This document shows positions 54,419 through 62,740 of a stretch of DNA of 64,000 nt, piece by piece (the stretch's first letter is position 1; every line of letters begins with the position of its first letter). Origin of the DNA: Gordonia hankookensis (GTDB lineage: Bacteria > Actinomycetota > Actinomycetes > Mycobacteriales > Mycobacteriaceae); the NCBI RefSeq assembly GCF_014673215.1, contig NZ_JACWMS010000004.1:310001-374000 (forward strand), written 5' to 3'. Under the pieces are notes generated by a model. The model was not told the DNA's origin. It made no database searches and saw nothing but the letters and a program-made list of their open reading frames with translations. The translations under genes were made by a program, and so were the position numbers.

Positions 54419-55695
54419 TTCTCCACGGTAGCCACTGCGCCGCGACCCTCGCCACCGTCACCGGACTGCTCGGCCGGCGACGGCTCACCGACGTCGGCGG
54501 CGTCGTCGAGCGACGTGACGCCGTCGCGACGCATGTCGAGGTATCGGAACAGCAGTGAGCAGAAGACCGCGATCATCAGCAGCGACCAGCCCCAGGTGAC
54601 CTTGTTGAACTCCAGCTGTCGGCCGAAGGCCTCCCATCGCACCGAGTAGAACGAGTCGAAACTCATGCAGCCGTACACGCCCAGCCATGCGGGCCAGTTG
54701 CGCATCGTCGAACCGGCGAGGAAGACGGTCATCAGCAGCGGGAACAGGAGCATCGAGTAGTAGCCCTGGCCCAATGCGCCCACCAGGAAGGTGGTCACCA
54801 GCAGCACCCCGGACGACGTGGTGAGCCACAGCAGCTCGTCGGTGCGACGGTAGTAGCGATACAGGAACCAGAGGGCGAACACCGCCATCGCCAAGAACGC
54901 GACGCGCAGCAGGATGATCAGCCAGTCCGCGACCCCGAAGTAGGCGCCGTTGCCCGCGATCGAGCTGTTGTAGTAATCCCGGGCCTCGTTGAGGTACGGC
55001 AACGTCCGACTGATGAATTCCTTCGGATCGACGACGAGTGGCCAGGCCACCACGGTCAGGATCACCGGAATCCCGATTGCCGTGATCAGAACCCGCCACT
55101 GCCGATTCAGCAGCGGCAGCAGCAGCAGCGGCAACAACACGGGTTTCACCGCGATCGTGAGTGCGATCGGGACCCCGGCCCAGAGATCTCGGCGCCGCAT
55201 CATCAGCAACATGAAGGCGAGCATCCCCAGCAGGACGAAGGAGTTGAAGTTCGTGAAGATGAGTGTGTGCGCGACGGTCTCGGTACTGAAAAAGAAGAAC
55301 AGGACCACCGGCACCACCCACGACCGCGCGGAATGGCCGAAGAGTTTGGCGAGCAGGTACGCGCTGGCGATGAGCGCAAGAACGCTGATCGCGATGAACA
55401 GCCAGCGCGCACGCTCGGGATCGATGATCGCCATCGGGGCCATCAGCAGGGTTCCCGAGGGCGGGTACAGGTAGTGGGGATCGACGGTGTTGAGGTTCTC
55501 GCCGTAGACCGGTTGGCGATTCAGGAACTGCAGGGCCGCCTGATAGACGGGCTTGAAGTCGTCGGTGCGGTCGCCGTTGACGCCGAGGATCACCGAGCGG
55601 TGGAAGATCATCATGATGGTGATCGGCCACAACACCAGCGGGATGATTCGCTGCGCACTCATCTGCGGGTGGAGGTACCTGTCGAGAATCGCCAC
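54415..55695 (-). CDS. aftC: Arabinofuranosyltransferase AftC (GT87/DUF2029)
   Basis: 426-aa polytopic glycosyltransferase with about ten membrane helices. In mycobacteria AftC adds alpha-1,3 branches to arabinan of arabinogalactan and lipoarabinomannan, using decaprenyl-phosphoarabinose on the outer side of the membrane. The GT-C catalytic Asp is probably in VNGDRTDDFKPVYQAALQFL (early loop, aspartates at about 36-41), followed by PHYLYPPSGTLLMAPMAIID. GTG 55695 is preceded by TACGGT six bases away, so it is probably leaderless. Presence supports a mycolata host. Confidence 0.9.
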   Translation of the reverse strand: MAILDRYLHPQMSAQRIIPLVLWPITIMMIFHRSVILGVNGDRTDDFKPVYQAALQFLNRQPVYGENLNTVDPHYLYPPSGTLLMAPMAIIDPERARWLFIAISVLALIASAYLLAKLFGHSARSWVVPVVLFFFFSTETVAHTLIFTNFNSFVLLGMLAFMLLMMRRRDLWAGVPIALTIAVKPVLLPLLLLPLLNRQWRVLITAIGIPVILTVVAWPLVVDPKEFISRTLPYLNEARDYYNSSIAGNGAYFGVADWLIILLRVAFLAMAVFALWFLYRYYRRTDELLWLTTSSGVLLVTTFLVGALGQGYYSMLLFPLLMTVFLAGSTMRNWPAWLGVYGCMSFDSFYSVRWEAFGRQLEFNKVTWGWSLLMIAVFCSLLFRYLDMRRDGVTSLDDAADVGEPSPAEQSGDGGEGRGAVATVEK

Positions 55696-55769
55696 CCGCG
55701 AACCGTACTACGTCGGCGCGCCCACATCCGCACAGCCTGTGCCCTTCGCACTGCGCCCCTGCAGGTCGG

Positions 55770-57380
55770 TCAGGTCGGGCAGCCGCGTTCGGTGGGCTCC
55801 CCGAGGGGCTGATCGCCGAGGTACTGCGTCACGGTGTCGGCGGCGCATCCGCTCCGCGCCAGCACCGAGTACCCCAGCCCGTCCCACGAGACGGTGGTCG
55901 GGGTGACGCCTGCCTTGATGAACAGCGCCTTGAGGGCGTCCGCACCGCCTGCGCCGTTGACGGGATCGTTCGCCCCCGCGAGCACCAGTGGATCGATCGG
56001 TAGCGCATTGGGCGGATTGGTCGGCGTCGCCGACGCCCAGCCGTTGCACCGCAGCATCGAGAGCGCGCTGTCGGCACCGGTGAGCGGGTTCTGCTTGGTC
56101 CACGCATCGATCAGCCCCGGGATCTCGTTCTGGCCGATCGGACCACTGACGTCGTTGCAGCGGGAGACCAGCTGCCCGTCGCTGGTCCGCAGTCCCTCCG
56201 CGCGCTCGGTGAGCGCCTTCAGCGCCGCGGTGTCGCCCCGATCGGCGTCAGCGACCGCCGAGGCCAGATCGGTCACCGCCTGCGGGCGGTTGGGTGCCAG
56301 CGCCAGTGCGGTGGTGATCGCCGACAGGGCTTGGGTGTCCGAGAGGCCGCCGAGACCCCCGGTCCGGCCCTTGGCGAGGACGTCGCCGATGGTCGCCATG
56401 CCGTCGGCGCCCAGCGGGCAGGAACCGGCGGCGGCGCAACTCTGTGCGAACGACCGTAGGGCGGCCTGCACCCCGGTCGCCTGGGCCGCCGCACGGTCAC
56501 GCGCGTTGGACCCGAACGCGGTCGGGGTGTCGAGGATGATGCGCCCGGCACGTCCCGAGTAATTGCTGGCGTAGGCGAGTACCACATCGGACCCCTCGCC
56601 GACACCGATCAGACCCAGATGGTCGACGCCCCACCGGATGCGCAGGGCCTCGATGTCCGCGGCGGCGAAGGCCGCGCCGAAGTCGAGCTGATGCGGGGTC
56701 AGTGTCTCGGTGCAGCCGTCCGACGCCGACGACGCTGCCCGCGCGAGCCGGCTGATGCGCTCGGACTGACCCGAGGCCCCGGCTTCGGGGAGTCCGTTGC
56801 GGCTCATCGCCGACCGCTCGATGCGCGTCATGCAGTCGAGATCGCCGCTCGTCTGGGTGCCCCGACGGTCGATCGCCACCACCGGATGCTGGGACAGCAG
56901 GCTTCGTCCCGGCCCGCTGGCGAGTAGGAGGAGTGTTCGCGACGACGGCAGGTCCGAACCGGAGGTCAGCACTAGCGGTGCCGCGTCCTTCGGCGTGGCG
57001 GCCACCCGTGCCCTGGTCAAGGCGACGGTCAGCGTGTCTCCGGTCGGATTGTCGGGGTTGGCGGGGACGTCGAGTTCGGCGCACTCGACGGTGACCCCAC
57101 CAGGCGCCGGGACACCGAACCGTGCCGCAGACGGCCGGGCGCAGTCCTTCCATCCCAGGTCGGTCTTGGGCGCACCGAGCGCGGGTGGCGCGGGGGCCGC
57201 CTTCGACGACGACGGAGCGGCGTCACCACCACCGCCGCCGCCCGTCACGGCGTCAGGACCCAGGTCGGGACCGATCGCACATCCCGCCACGCCCATCACC
57301 GCAGCCATCGCCGCGGCCGCGAACAGCATCGCGGCGGACCGGGATCCGATGCCGGCGGGCCGCCGGGGTGCTCGTCGCAT
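55770..57380 (-). CDS. TAP-like alpha/beta-hydrolase-fold lipoprotein (Rv2672-like)
   Basis: 536 aa. A signal peptide and lipobox VAGC (Cys34) predict a membrane lipoprotein. A Gly/Pro linker leads to an alpha/beta-hydrolase fold with a TAP-type C-terminal domain. The nucleophile elbow reads GVGEG (about 259-263), so the Ser of G-x-S-x-G is Gly, and the late His region reads GLGYS (about 501-505), where GHG or GHS is expected. Acid loop LVLAGANDPVNG remains. It therefore looks like a non-catalytic relative of the tripeptidyl aminopeptidases. ATG 57380 is chosen because TAGGCT lies seven bases upstream and the signal peptide fits. Confidence 0.82.
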   Translation of the reverse strand: MRRAPRRPAGIGSRSAAMLFAAAAMAAVMGVAGCAIGPDLGPDAVTGGGGGGDAAPSSSKAAPAPPALGAPKTDLGWKDCARPSAARFGVPAPGGVTVECAELDVPANPDNPTGDTLTVALTRARVAATPKDAAPLVLTSGSDLPSSRTLLLLASGPGRSLLSQHPVVAIDRRGTQTSGDLDCMTRIERSAMSRNGLPEAGASGQSERISRLARAASSASDGCTETLTPHQLDFGAAFAAADIEALRIRWGVDHLGLIGVGEGSDVVLAYASNYSGRAGRIILDTPTAFGSNARDRAAAQATGVQAALRSFAQSCAAAGSCPLGADGMATIGDVLAKGRTGGLGGLSDTQALSAITTALALAPNRPQAVTDLASAVADADRGDTAALKALTERAEGLRTSDGQLVSRCNDVSGPIGQNEIPGLIDAWTKQNPLTGADSALSMLRCNGWASATPTNPPNALPIDPLVLAGANDPVNGAGGADALKALFIKAGVTPTTVSWDGLGYSVLARSGCAADTVTQYLGDQPLGEPTERGCPT

Positions 57381-57416
57381 GTCCGCGAGCCTAGTCATCT
57401 CGGCGGGGCATGCCTC

Positions 57417-58208
57417 TCATGCCTCCTCGGCGGATGCGCGGGTCCAGCGGATGAACACGAAACCGTCGTCGTCGGTGATGATCGTGACCGGGCGCATCCG
57501 ATGCAGGGCGGCCTGCGCGGGGTGATGCGCGATGCGTCCGGCGTCGCCTGCCACCGCATGGGGACTCGTGGTGACGCAGAGTTCGTCGAGGACGTCGTCG
57601 TCGATGAACGTACCGAGCAGTGTCGGGCCGCCCTCGCTGAGCGCGCGGACCCAGCCCCGCTCGGCGCACACCTCGAGGACCGATTGCATGTCGACGTCGT
57701 CGTCGCCGCAGTCGATCACGGTGGCACCGGCGTCGCGGAGTGCGGCGCGCCGGTCCGCGGACGCGGCACGGCAGGTCAACACCACGGTGTCGGGTCCGGT
57801 GAGGGGTGCGTAATCGGTCGGGATGGAGAGGGAGCGTGAGACCAGCGCGAGCGCGGGTGCCGGGGCCTGCTCGCGTTCGGCGCGCACCGCCGTGAACACC
57901 TCGTCGGGCGACGGCTGACGATAGCCCTCGACGACGGCGGTGCGGGCACCGACGATGATCACGTCGGCCAGCGCCCGCAGCACTCGGAAGATCGCCTTGT
58001 CGCCGGGTCCGGCGAGGTCGCCGGAGCGGCCGTTGTGGGTGACCGCACCGTCGATGGAACTGACCATGTTGACCCGGAGATAGGGGCGGGGCAGGCACGG
58101 TGGAGACGCGGGCCGATCCGGATAGGGATACTGCTCGGCGAGCCACCGCAGCGTGGTTGCCTCGTCCTGCGTCGATGTGACCTGGGTCGCTTTCTGAAGA
58201 CCGAACAT
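57417..58208 (-). CDS. RibD C-terminal-like pyrimidine/dihydrofolate reductase (Rv2671-like)
   Basis: 263-aa NADPH-dependent reductase of the RibD_C/DHFR-like fold without the deaminase domain. Segments: RPYLRVNMVSSIDGAVTHNGRSGDL, DVIIVGARTAVVEGYRQP, GWVRALSEGGPTLLGTFIDDDVLDELCVT. M. tuberculosis Rv2671 of this type reduces dihydrofolate and, when overproduced, gives resistance to p-aminosalicylate; riboflavin-pathway reduction is the older guess. ATG 58208 is 35 bases from the divergent zapE-like gene. It lies 36 bases upstream of the TAP-like gene on the same strand. Confidence 0.87.
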   Translation of the reverse strand: MFGLQKATQVTSTQDEATTLRWLAEQYPYPDRPASPPCLPRPYLRVNMVSSIDGAVTHNGRSGDLAGPGDKAIFRVLRALADVIIVGARTAVVEGYRQPSPDEVFTAVRAEREQAPAPALALVSRSLSIPTDYAPLTGPDTVVLTCRAASADRRAALRDAGATVIDCGDDDVDMQSVLEVCAERGWVRALSEGGPTLLGTFIDDDVLDELCVTTSPHAVAGDAGRIAHHPAQAALHRMRPVTIITDDDGFVFIRWTRASAEEA

Positions 58209-58243
58209 GACTCCATCATCTCTGAGGTGGCTACCCTCCCCAT

Positions 58244-59257
58244 ATGACGGCACGACTCTGCGATCGGAATCCGATGGTCGCCCCCGAGGCGCTCATCGAC
58301 GAGATGGTGCCACCGTCGACCTTCGACACGGTCAGCTTCGACTCGTACATCCCGGATCCCGCCGAGCCGTCACAGGCACAGGCGGTGTCGAAGGCACGGG
58401 ATTTCGTCGCACGCGCAAGCAAGGTCCGGGGCGGCAAGCGTGGCCTCTTCTCCCGCAAATCCACCGCTCAGGGAGTCGGTCTCTACCTCGACGGCGGATT
58501 CGGTGTCGGCAAGACCCACCTGCTGGCCTCGATCTACCACTCCATGCCGGAACCGAAGGCGTTCGCGACCTTCGTCGAGGTGACCCATGTGGTTGGTGCT
58601 CTCGGCTTCGTCAACGCGGTCGAGCGCCTCTCCGATCACACGGTGTTGTGCATCGACGAGTTCGAACTCGACGACCCGGGCGACACGATGCTGGTGTCGC
58701 GATTGCTGACCGAGCTCACCGCGAAGGGTGTCTCGATCGCCGCGACCTCCAACACGCTCCCCGGTCAGCTCGGCGAGGGTCGATTCGCCGCACAGGACTT
58801 CCTGCGCGAGATCCGCAAGCTGTCGGCGGTCTTCGAGACGATCCGGGTGGACGGTCCCGACTACCGGCACCGCGACCTCCCGCCCGCTCCGGAGCCCCGC
58901 ACTGACGCAGAGCTCGCAGAAGTGGCCGCCTCGACCCCGGATGCCACGCTCGACGATTTCGACTCGCTGTGTGACCACCTGAGTACGCTGCACCCGTCGA
59001 AGTACAAGGATCTGGTCGCCGGCATCTCGCTGGTGTGCATCCGCGGTGTGCACCCGGCCAAGGACCAGTCGGTGGCGTTGCGTCTTGTCGTGCTGGCCGA
59101 CCGTCTCTACGACGCCAACATCCCGGTGACCGTGTCGGGCAGCAAACTCGACGAGATCTTCACCGAGGAGATGCTCGCAGGGGGGTATCGCAAGAAGTAT
59201 CTGCGCGCGACCTCCCGTCTGCTCGCGTTGTCGCGATTCGCCGAATCAACTGTCTGA
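58244..59257 (+). CDS. zapE: ZapE/AFG1-like ATPase (Rv2670-like)
   Basis: 337-aa AFG1/ZapE-family ATPase. Walker A is LDGGFGVGKTHLLAS, Walker B VLCIDEFELDDPGD, sensor I IAATSNTLPGQL, followed by FLREIRKLSAVFETIRVDGPDYRHR and a C-terminal helical part. E. coli ZapE loosens the Z-ring at constriction under stress; a division or mitochondrial-AFG1-like protein-quality role is inferred. TACCCT (58232-58237) lies six bases before ATG 58244, so it is probably leaderless. Confidence 0.9.
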   Translation: MTARLCDRNPMVAPEALIDEMVPPSTFDTVSFDSYIPDPAEPSQAQAVSKARDFVARASKVRGGKRGLFSRKSTAQGVGLYLDGGFGVGKTHLLASIYHSMPEPKAFATFVEVTHVVGALGFVNAVERLSDHTVLCIDEFELDDPGDTMLVSRLLTELTAKGVSIAATSNTLPGQLGEGRFAAQDFLREIRKLSAVFETIRVDGPDYRHRDLPPAPEPRTDAELAEVAASTPDATLDDFDSLCDHLSTLHPSKYKDLVAGISLVCIRGVHPAKDQSVALRLVVLADRLYDANIPVTVSGSKLDEIFTEEMLAGGYRKKYLRATSRLLALSRFAESTV

Positions 59258-59270
59258 CAGGCGTGCCCGA

Positions 59271-59831
59271 TCAGTTCAACGGCTGGGCCATGATGAAGTC
59301 GTGTTCGATCGACCCGTTCAGGTCGAAGGTCTTCACGCCTGCCCGGGTGAACCCCATCTTCGCGTAGAAGCGAAGTGCGCGAACGTTTTCCTGGTTGACG
59401 CCGAGCCACGCCAGTACGCTCCCTCGCTCCCGCGCCAGATCCAGTGCGGCACGCATCAACTCGTGCGACGGCGGGGTGTCGCGCCCGTGCGCGTGATGGT
59501 CGGGTGCGACGTACATCTTGGAGATCTCGGTGACCGGCCGCGCGGTGATCACCGCCGCCACATCCGGGTGGGCCGGGGCGCAGTGGTGGATCAACGCGTA
59601 GCCCACGATCGGACCTCCGACGCCGTCCCGCGCCGTGAGGACATCGCTGTCGGGACTGTGGATGTAGGCGGCAAATCGCTCGGGGCGCAGGTTCTCCCGG
59701 ATGAACCCCGCGATGTCCTCCGGCGTCGAGTGTGGTGGGCACGCCAGGGGGAAGGTGGCGGCCGCCACCTCGGCGACAGCACTCGCCCGGGCCGGGTCGG
59801 TGACGGTCTCGATCAATGCTGCGACGGACAC
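59271..59831 (-). CDS. GNAT-family N-acetyltransferase (Rv2669-like)
   Basis: 186-aa GNAT. The substrate side begins ATFPLACPPHSTPEDIAGFIREN; the acetyl-CoA site is in EISKMYVAPDHHAHGRDTPPSHELMRAALD, with an Arg-Asp-Thr insertion in place of the usual Gly-x-Gly loop; the C-terminus ends DFIMAQPL. The substrate is unknown. GTG 59831 lies six bases after TAGATT (minus strand), so it is probably leaderless. It converges with the zapE-like gene and is the last gene of the mycobacteria-like block. Confidence 0.87.
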   Translation of the reverse strand: MSVAALIETVTDPARASAVAEVAAATFPLACPPHSTPEDIAGFIRENLRPERFAAYIHSPDSDVLTARDGVGGPIVGYALIHHCAPAHPDVAAVITARPVTEISKMYVAPDHHAHGRDTPPSHELMRAALDLARERGSVLAWLGVNQENVRALRFYAKMGFTRAGVKTFDLNGSIEHDFIMAQPLN

Positions 59832-59862
59832 CTTCGCAATCTACGCCCGGGTCGTGAGACGG

Positions 59863-60312
59863 TCACTCGCCGGTCGCCGGGGTGGCATCCGCCGAAAGCC
59901 CACCGGAGCGTCGTGCGGCCTGTGCGTCCCGGGCCACCGCGTCGCCGATGAGTTGTCCTCCGCTGGTGAGCATTGCCCGCCGCCAGGGCACCACACCGTC
60001 GATCTCGATCTGGATCGACATGGACAGGACCGTCCGGATCAGCACGATGAGGCCGAGGATCAACGCGTCCTCGATGGACGGCTTGGACGTGATGGTGCGG
60101 ATGAGGTCGGCGGCCACCAAGACCTCGAGCCCGAGAAGGATCGCTGCGCCCAGGGTGTTCCGGAGGATGCCGAACGCGACCCGTCCACCGTCGTCGCGGA
60201 GCAACGATCGGGCGCCGAGCACCACCGCGATGACGAATCCGACGATCATCGCGAGCGCGCCGATCACCTCGAACGCCACTGCGACGCCGGTGAACACGGA
60301 CTCGAAATCCAT
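59863..60312 (-). CDS. DUF1622 membrane protein
   Basis: 149 aa. Three predicted membrane helices: AFEVIGALAMIVGFVIAVVLGA, ILRNTLGAAILLGLEVLVAADLI and ALILGLIVLIRTVLSMSIQIEI, then a soluble tail. The DUF1622 core is RNTLGAAILLGLEVLVAADLI. The function is unknown. TAGTCT lies seven bases before ATG 60312 (minus strand). It marks the start of the accessory region. Confidence 0.84.
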   Translation of the reverse strand: MDFESVFTGVAVAFEVIGALAMIVGFVIAVVLGARSLLRDDGGRVAFGILRNTLGAAILLGLEVLVAADLIRTITSKPSIEDALILGLIVLIRTVLSMSIQIEIDGVVPWRRAMLTSGGQLIGDAVARDAQAARRSGGLSADATPATGE

Positions 60313-60349
60313 GGGCGTCAGACTACGCACCGACGAACGTCGAGGAGGG

Positions 60350-60988
60350 CTACTCGCCCGCGAGATCAGCGGACAGGTCGGCCACCCGGACTCCCTCGGG
60401 CACCTGCACCTCGGTGACCCGTTCGGGGACATCGTCGAATTCGAGTTTCAGGGCCTTGCTCATCGTCGCGTGCATGTCGTACATCGCGGTGATGTAGGTC
60501 AGCTGGAGGATCTGGTCCGGCGGAAGATGTTCGGTGAGCACCTCGAACACGCCGTCCGGTACCCGGCCGCCGTCGAGCACGAGGGCGTCGGTGTAGGCGA
60601 GTACCGCTCGTTCGAGCGGCGAGAACAGGTCGCTGACCTGCCACGCCGGGATGGCAGCGATCTTCTCCTCTGGCATCCCGAGCGATCGCATCTGCTTGCA
60701 ATGCTGCGAGAAGACGAACTGGCTGCCGCGTGCGTAGCCCGCCCGACCCTGGCCGAGTTCGCGCAGCAGCGGATCGACGGTCGAGTTGCGGTACAGGGCG
60801 AATCCGCGCACCGCGTGACCGAACACGGCGGGGGACTGGGCGAAGACCGTCCACCAGTCGCCCGGGGTCGCGTGGATGGTGCCGTGGTCGACGGCCGGGT
60901 CCTTGTCCTTTCCGAAGAGGTGATCGTAGAAATAGATGATCTTCTCGTCGGTGACGTCGGCGCGATGGACCTCGGGCAGGCGTGGCAT
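60350..60988 (-). CDS. Carboxymuconolactone-decarboxylase-family protein
   Basis: 212-aa protein of the CMD/AhpD fold. MPRLPEVHRADVTDEKIIYFYDHLFGKDKDP leads to the core LLRELGQGRAGYARGSQFVFSQHCKQMRSLGMPEEKI, with a single conserved Cys rather than a CXXC, so decarboxylase or hydroperoxidase chemistry is uncertain. It is 25 bases downstream of the VOC gene in the same direction, so the pair is probably one operon controlled by the divergent TetR regulator. Confidence 0.83.
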   Translation of the reverse strand: MPRLPEVHRADVTDEKIIYFYDHLFGKDKDPAVDHGTIHATPGDWWTVFAQSPAVFGHAVRGFALYRNSTVDPLLRELGQGRAGYARGSQFVFSQHCKQMRSLGMPEEKIAAIPAWQVSDLFSPLERAVLAYTDALVLDGGRVPDGVFEVLTEHLPPDQILQLTYITAMYDMHATMSKALKLEFDDVPERVTEVQVPEGVRVADLSADLAGE

Positions 60989-61013
60989 CGGGTTCCTTTC
61001 TCGGTGGTGCAGG

Positions 61014-61580
61014 TCAGTTGGATGCGCGAACGTGGCGGTCGGCCGCGGTCTTCGGTTCGTGGGATACGTCCGCGTCAGTGAACTCTCTTGTCCAGCAGGC
61101 GAACTCCAGGAGGACACCGTCGGGGTCCTGGAAGTAGAACGACCGCACGAAGGTGCCCGGGTGAACGTGGCGCGAGACGCCTGCCGGGCTGTCGTCGTGG
61201 TTGAGCACCGGGCTGACCGCGACCCCCTCGGCCTCCAGGCGGGAGCGGTACTCGTCGAACTGCTCTGGCGGCACGGCGAAGGCCACATGGTTCATCGACC
61301 CGACTGCGCTGGCGAGTTCGCCTTCGTCGGGTCGACCCTTCGGGGCGGCGATCCCGGGTGCGGCCTCGGGGGAGTCCGCCAGCCAGAAGAACGCCACCGT
61401 GTTTCCGCCGCCACAGTCGAAGAAGAAATGCTGTCCGAGGCCTGCCGGCAGGTCGAGCGTCTTGACGAGGGGCATGCCGAGCACACCCGAGTAGAAGTCG
61501 ATCGTCCGGCGCATGTCGGCACACACCAATGCCAGGTGATTGATGCCGCGGAGTTCGAACTTGGGGTTCGTGGTCGACAT
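61014..61580 (-). CDS. VOC-superfamily protein (glyoxalase/dioxygenase type)
   Basis: 188-aa vicinal-oxygen-chelate protein. LRGINHLALVCADMRRTIDFYSGVLGMPLV is the first beta-alpha-beta module; SAVGSMNHVAFAVPPEQFDEYRSRL the second; HPGTFVRSFYFQDPDGVLLEFACW the third, with candidate metal ligands His (INHLAL), His (MNHVAF) and Glu (LLEFAC). The reaction is unknown; dioxygenase, glyoxalase or epimerase are possible. GGAG precedes ATG 61580. It is first in an operon with the CMD protein, divergent from the TetR gene across a shared operator. Confidence 0.85.
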   Translation of the reverse strand: MSTTNPKFELRGINHLALVCADMRRTIDFYSGVLGMPLVKTLDLPAGLGQHFFFDCGGGNTVAFFWLADSPEAAPGIAAPKGRPDEGELASAVGSMNHVAFAVPPEQFDEYRSRLEAEGVAVSPVLNHDDSPAGVSRHVHPGTFVRSFYFQDPDGVLLEFACWTREFTDADVSHEPKTAADRHVRASN

Positions 61581-61594
61581 GGAGCGCTCCTTCC

Positions 61595-61618
61595 TGACAT
61601 GACTTGACTGTCATGTCA
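61595..61618. promoter_or_regulatory. Operator between the VOC and TetR genes
   Basis: Perfect 9-bp arms TGACATGAC (61595-61603) and GTCATGTCA (61610-61618) flank TTGACT, which doubles as the -35 of the tetR promoter; GATAGT (61627-61632) is the -10, 17 bases later. Binding here would shut both divergent promoters. Confidence 0.82.
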
Positions 61619-61639
61619 TCTTCTTGGATAGTCTTGAAC

Positions 61640-62272
61640 GTGGCGAAGTCGTCTGTCAACACCCCGACAGCACCGGTTGATTCGCTGTCGCCCCGGGGTA
61701 GGGCGACGCGTGACTCGCTCCTCGACGCCGCCACTCGGGTCTTCGAGCGCGTCGGATTCCTCGACGCCCGGGTCGAGTTGATCGCGCAGGAGGCCGAGGT
61801 CTCCTATGGCACCTTCTACCGGTACTTCGAATCGAAAGAAGAGATCTTCCGAGAACTGAGTACGCGGCTGTTCGTCGATGTCCATCTCCGCGAACCGTCG
61901 GCACCGGGTCACACCCCCGCCGAGCGGTTGATCGCCTCCAATCGCGCGTATTACCAGGCGTATCGCCGCAACGCTCGCATGATGGCCATCGTCGAGCAGG
62001 TCGCGACCTTCAACGCCGAGTTCCGGGAGTTGCGGCACCAGCATCGGGCCCAGTGGATCGACCGGACGGCTGCGGCCATCAGGCGATGGCAGGACGAGGG
62101 CCGTGCGCGGGCCGCGCTCGACCCCACCATGGCTGCGCGGGCGATGGCGGCGATGGTCGATCACAGCCTGTACCTGTGGCTGGTCCAGGGCGAGGACGCC
62201 GACGAGACGAAGTTGCTCGACACCCTCGACCAGATGTGTTTGGGCGCATTGGGTCTCGACAACCGAGGATAG
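61640..62272 (+). CDS. TetR-family transcriptional regulator
   Basis: 210 aa. The TetR N-terminal helix-turn-helix (about 20-65, RDSLLDAATRVFERVGFLDARVELIAQEAEVSYGTFYRYFESKEEIF) is followed by a ligand-binding C-terminal domain rich in helices (MAIVEQVATFNAEFRELRHQ). The ligand is unknown; acyl-CoA or aromatic acids would fit the neighbours. Start GTG 61640 is seven bases after the -10 GATAGT, so the gene is likely leaderless; an in-frame ATG at 61604 lies inside the operator and is rejected. Confidence 0.88.
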   Translation: MAKSSVNTPTAPVDSLSPRGRATRDSLLDAATRVFERVGFLDARVELIAQEAEVSYGTFYRYFESKEEIFRELSTRLFVDVHLREPSAPGHTPAERLIASNRAYYQAYRRNARMMAIVEQVATFNAEFRELRHQHRAQWIDRTAAAIRRWQDEGRARAALDPTMAARAMAAMVDHSLYLWLVQGEDADETKLLDTLDQMCLGALGLDNRG

Positions 62273-62313
62273 GGTCGGCCGGCATGGCGGCCCGAGATTG
62301 AACGGGGAGATCG

Positions 62314-62715
62314 ATGACGATCGAGGAGCTCGCGGATCGCTTCTTCATGGCAATCGAGGCCGGTGACGGCGGTACGGTGCGCGCGATGTACGCCGACGAC
62401 GCGGTGATCTGGCACAACGAGGATCGGACCACGCAGACCGTCGACGAGAATCTCCGAGTGCTCCGATGGCTCTCCCGGACGGTCGCCGCGCTGCGATACC
62501 GCGACATCCACCGCATCGTCCACGACGGCGGATTCGTCCAGCAGCACGTGCTGACCGGTGTCCTCACCGACGGCACCGAGCTCTCGATCCCGGCAGCTCT
62601 GTTCGTCACCGTCACCGATGGCATGATCTGCCGCATCGACGAATACGCCGATTCGGCGCACCTCGGCCCTCTGTATGCCATCGCGGCCCGAGGCCGCGCG
62701 GCCAGGATGCAATGA
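62314..62715 (+). CDS. SnoaL/NTF2-like protein
   Basis: 133-aa single-domain NTF2-like fold. Pattern: IEELADRFFMAIEAGDGGTVRAMYADDAVIWHNED, then RYRDIHRIVHDGGFVQQHVLTG and IDEYADSAHLGPL. A cone-shaped pocket with Asp/His could catalyse isomerisation, hydration or hydroxylation of small ketones; the substrate is unknown. ATG 62314 has GGGGAGATC upstream. It stands between the TetR gene and the acyl-CoA dehydrogenase, 25 bases from the latter, suggesting one catabolic operon. Confidence 0.84.
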   Translation: MTIEELADRFFMAIEAGDGGTVRAMYADDAVIWHNEDRTTQTVDENLRVLRWLSRTVAALRYRDIHRIVHDGGFVQQHVLTGVLTDGTELSIPAALFVTVTDGMICRIDEYADSAHLGPLYAIAARGRAARMQ

Positions 62716-62740
62716 CCGACTGCTATCAGAAAGAGCACAC

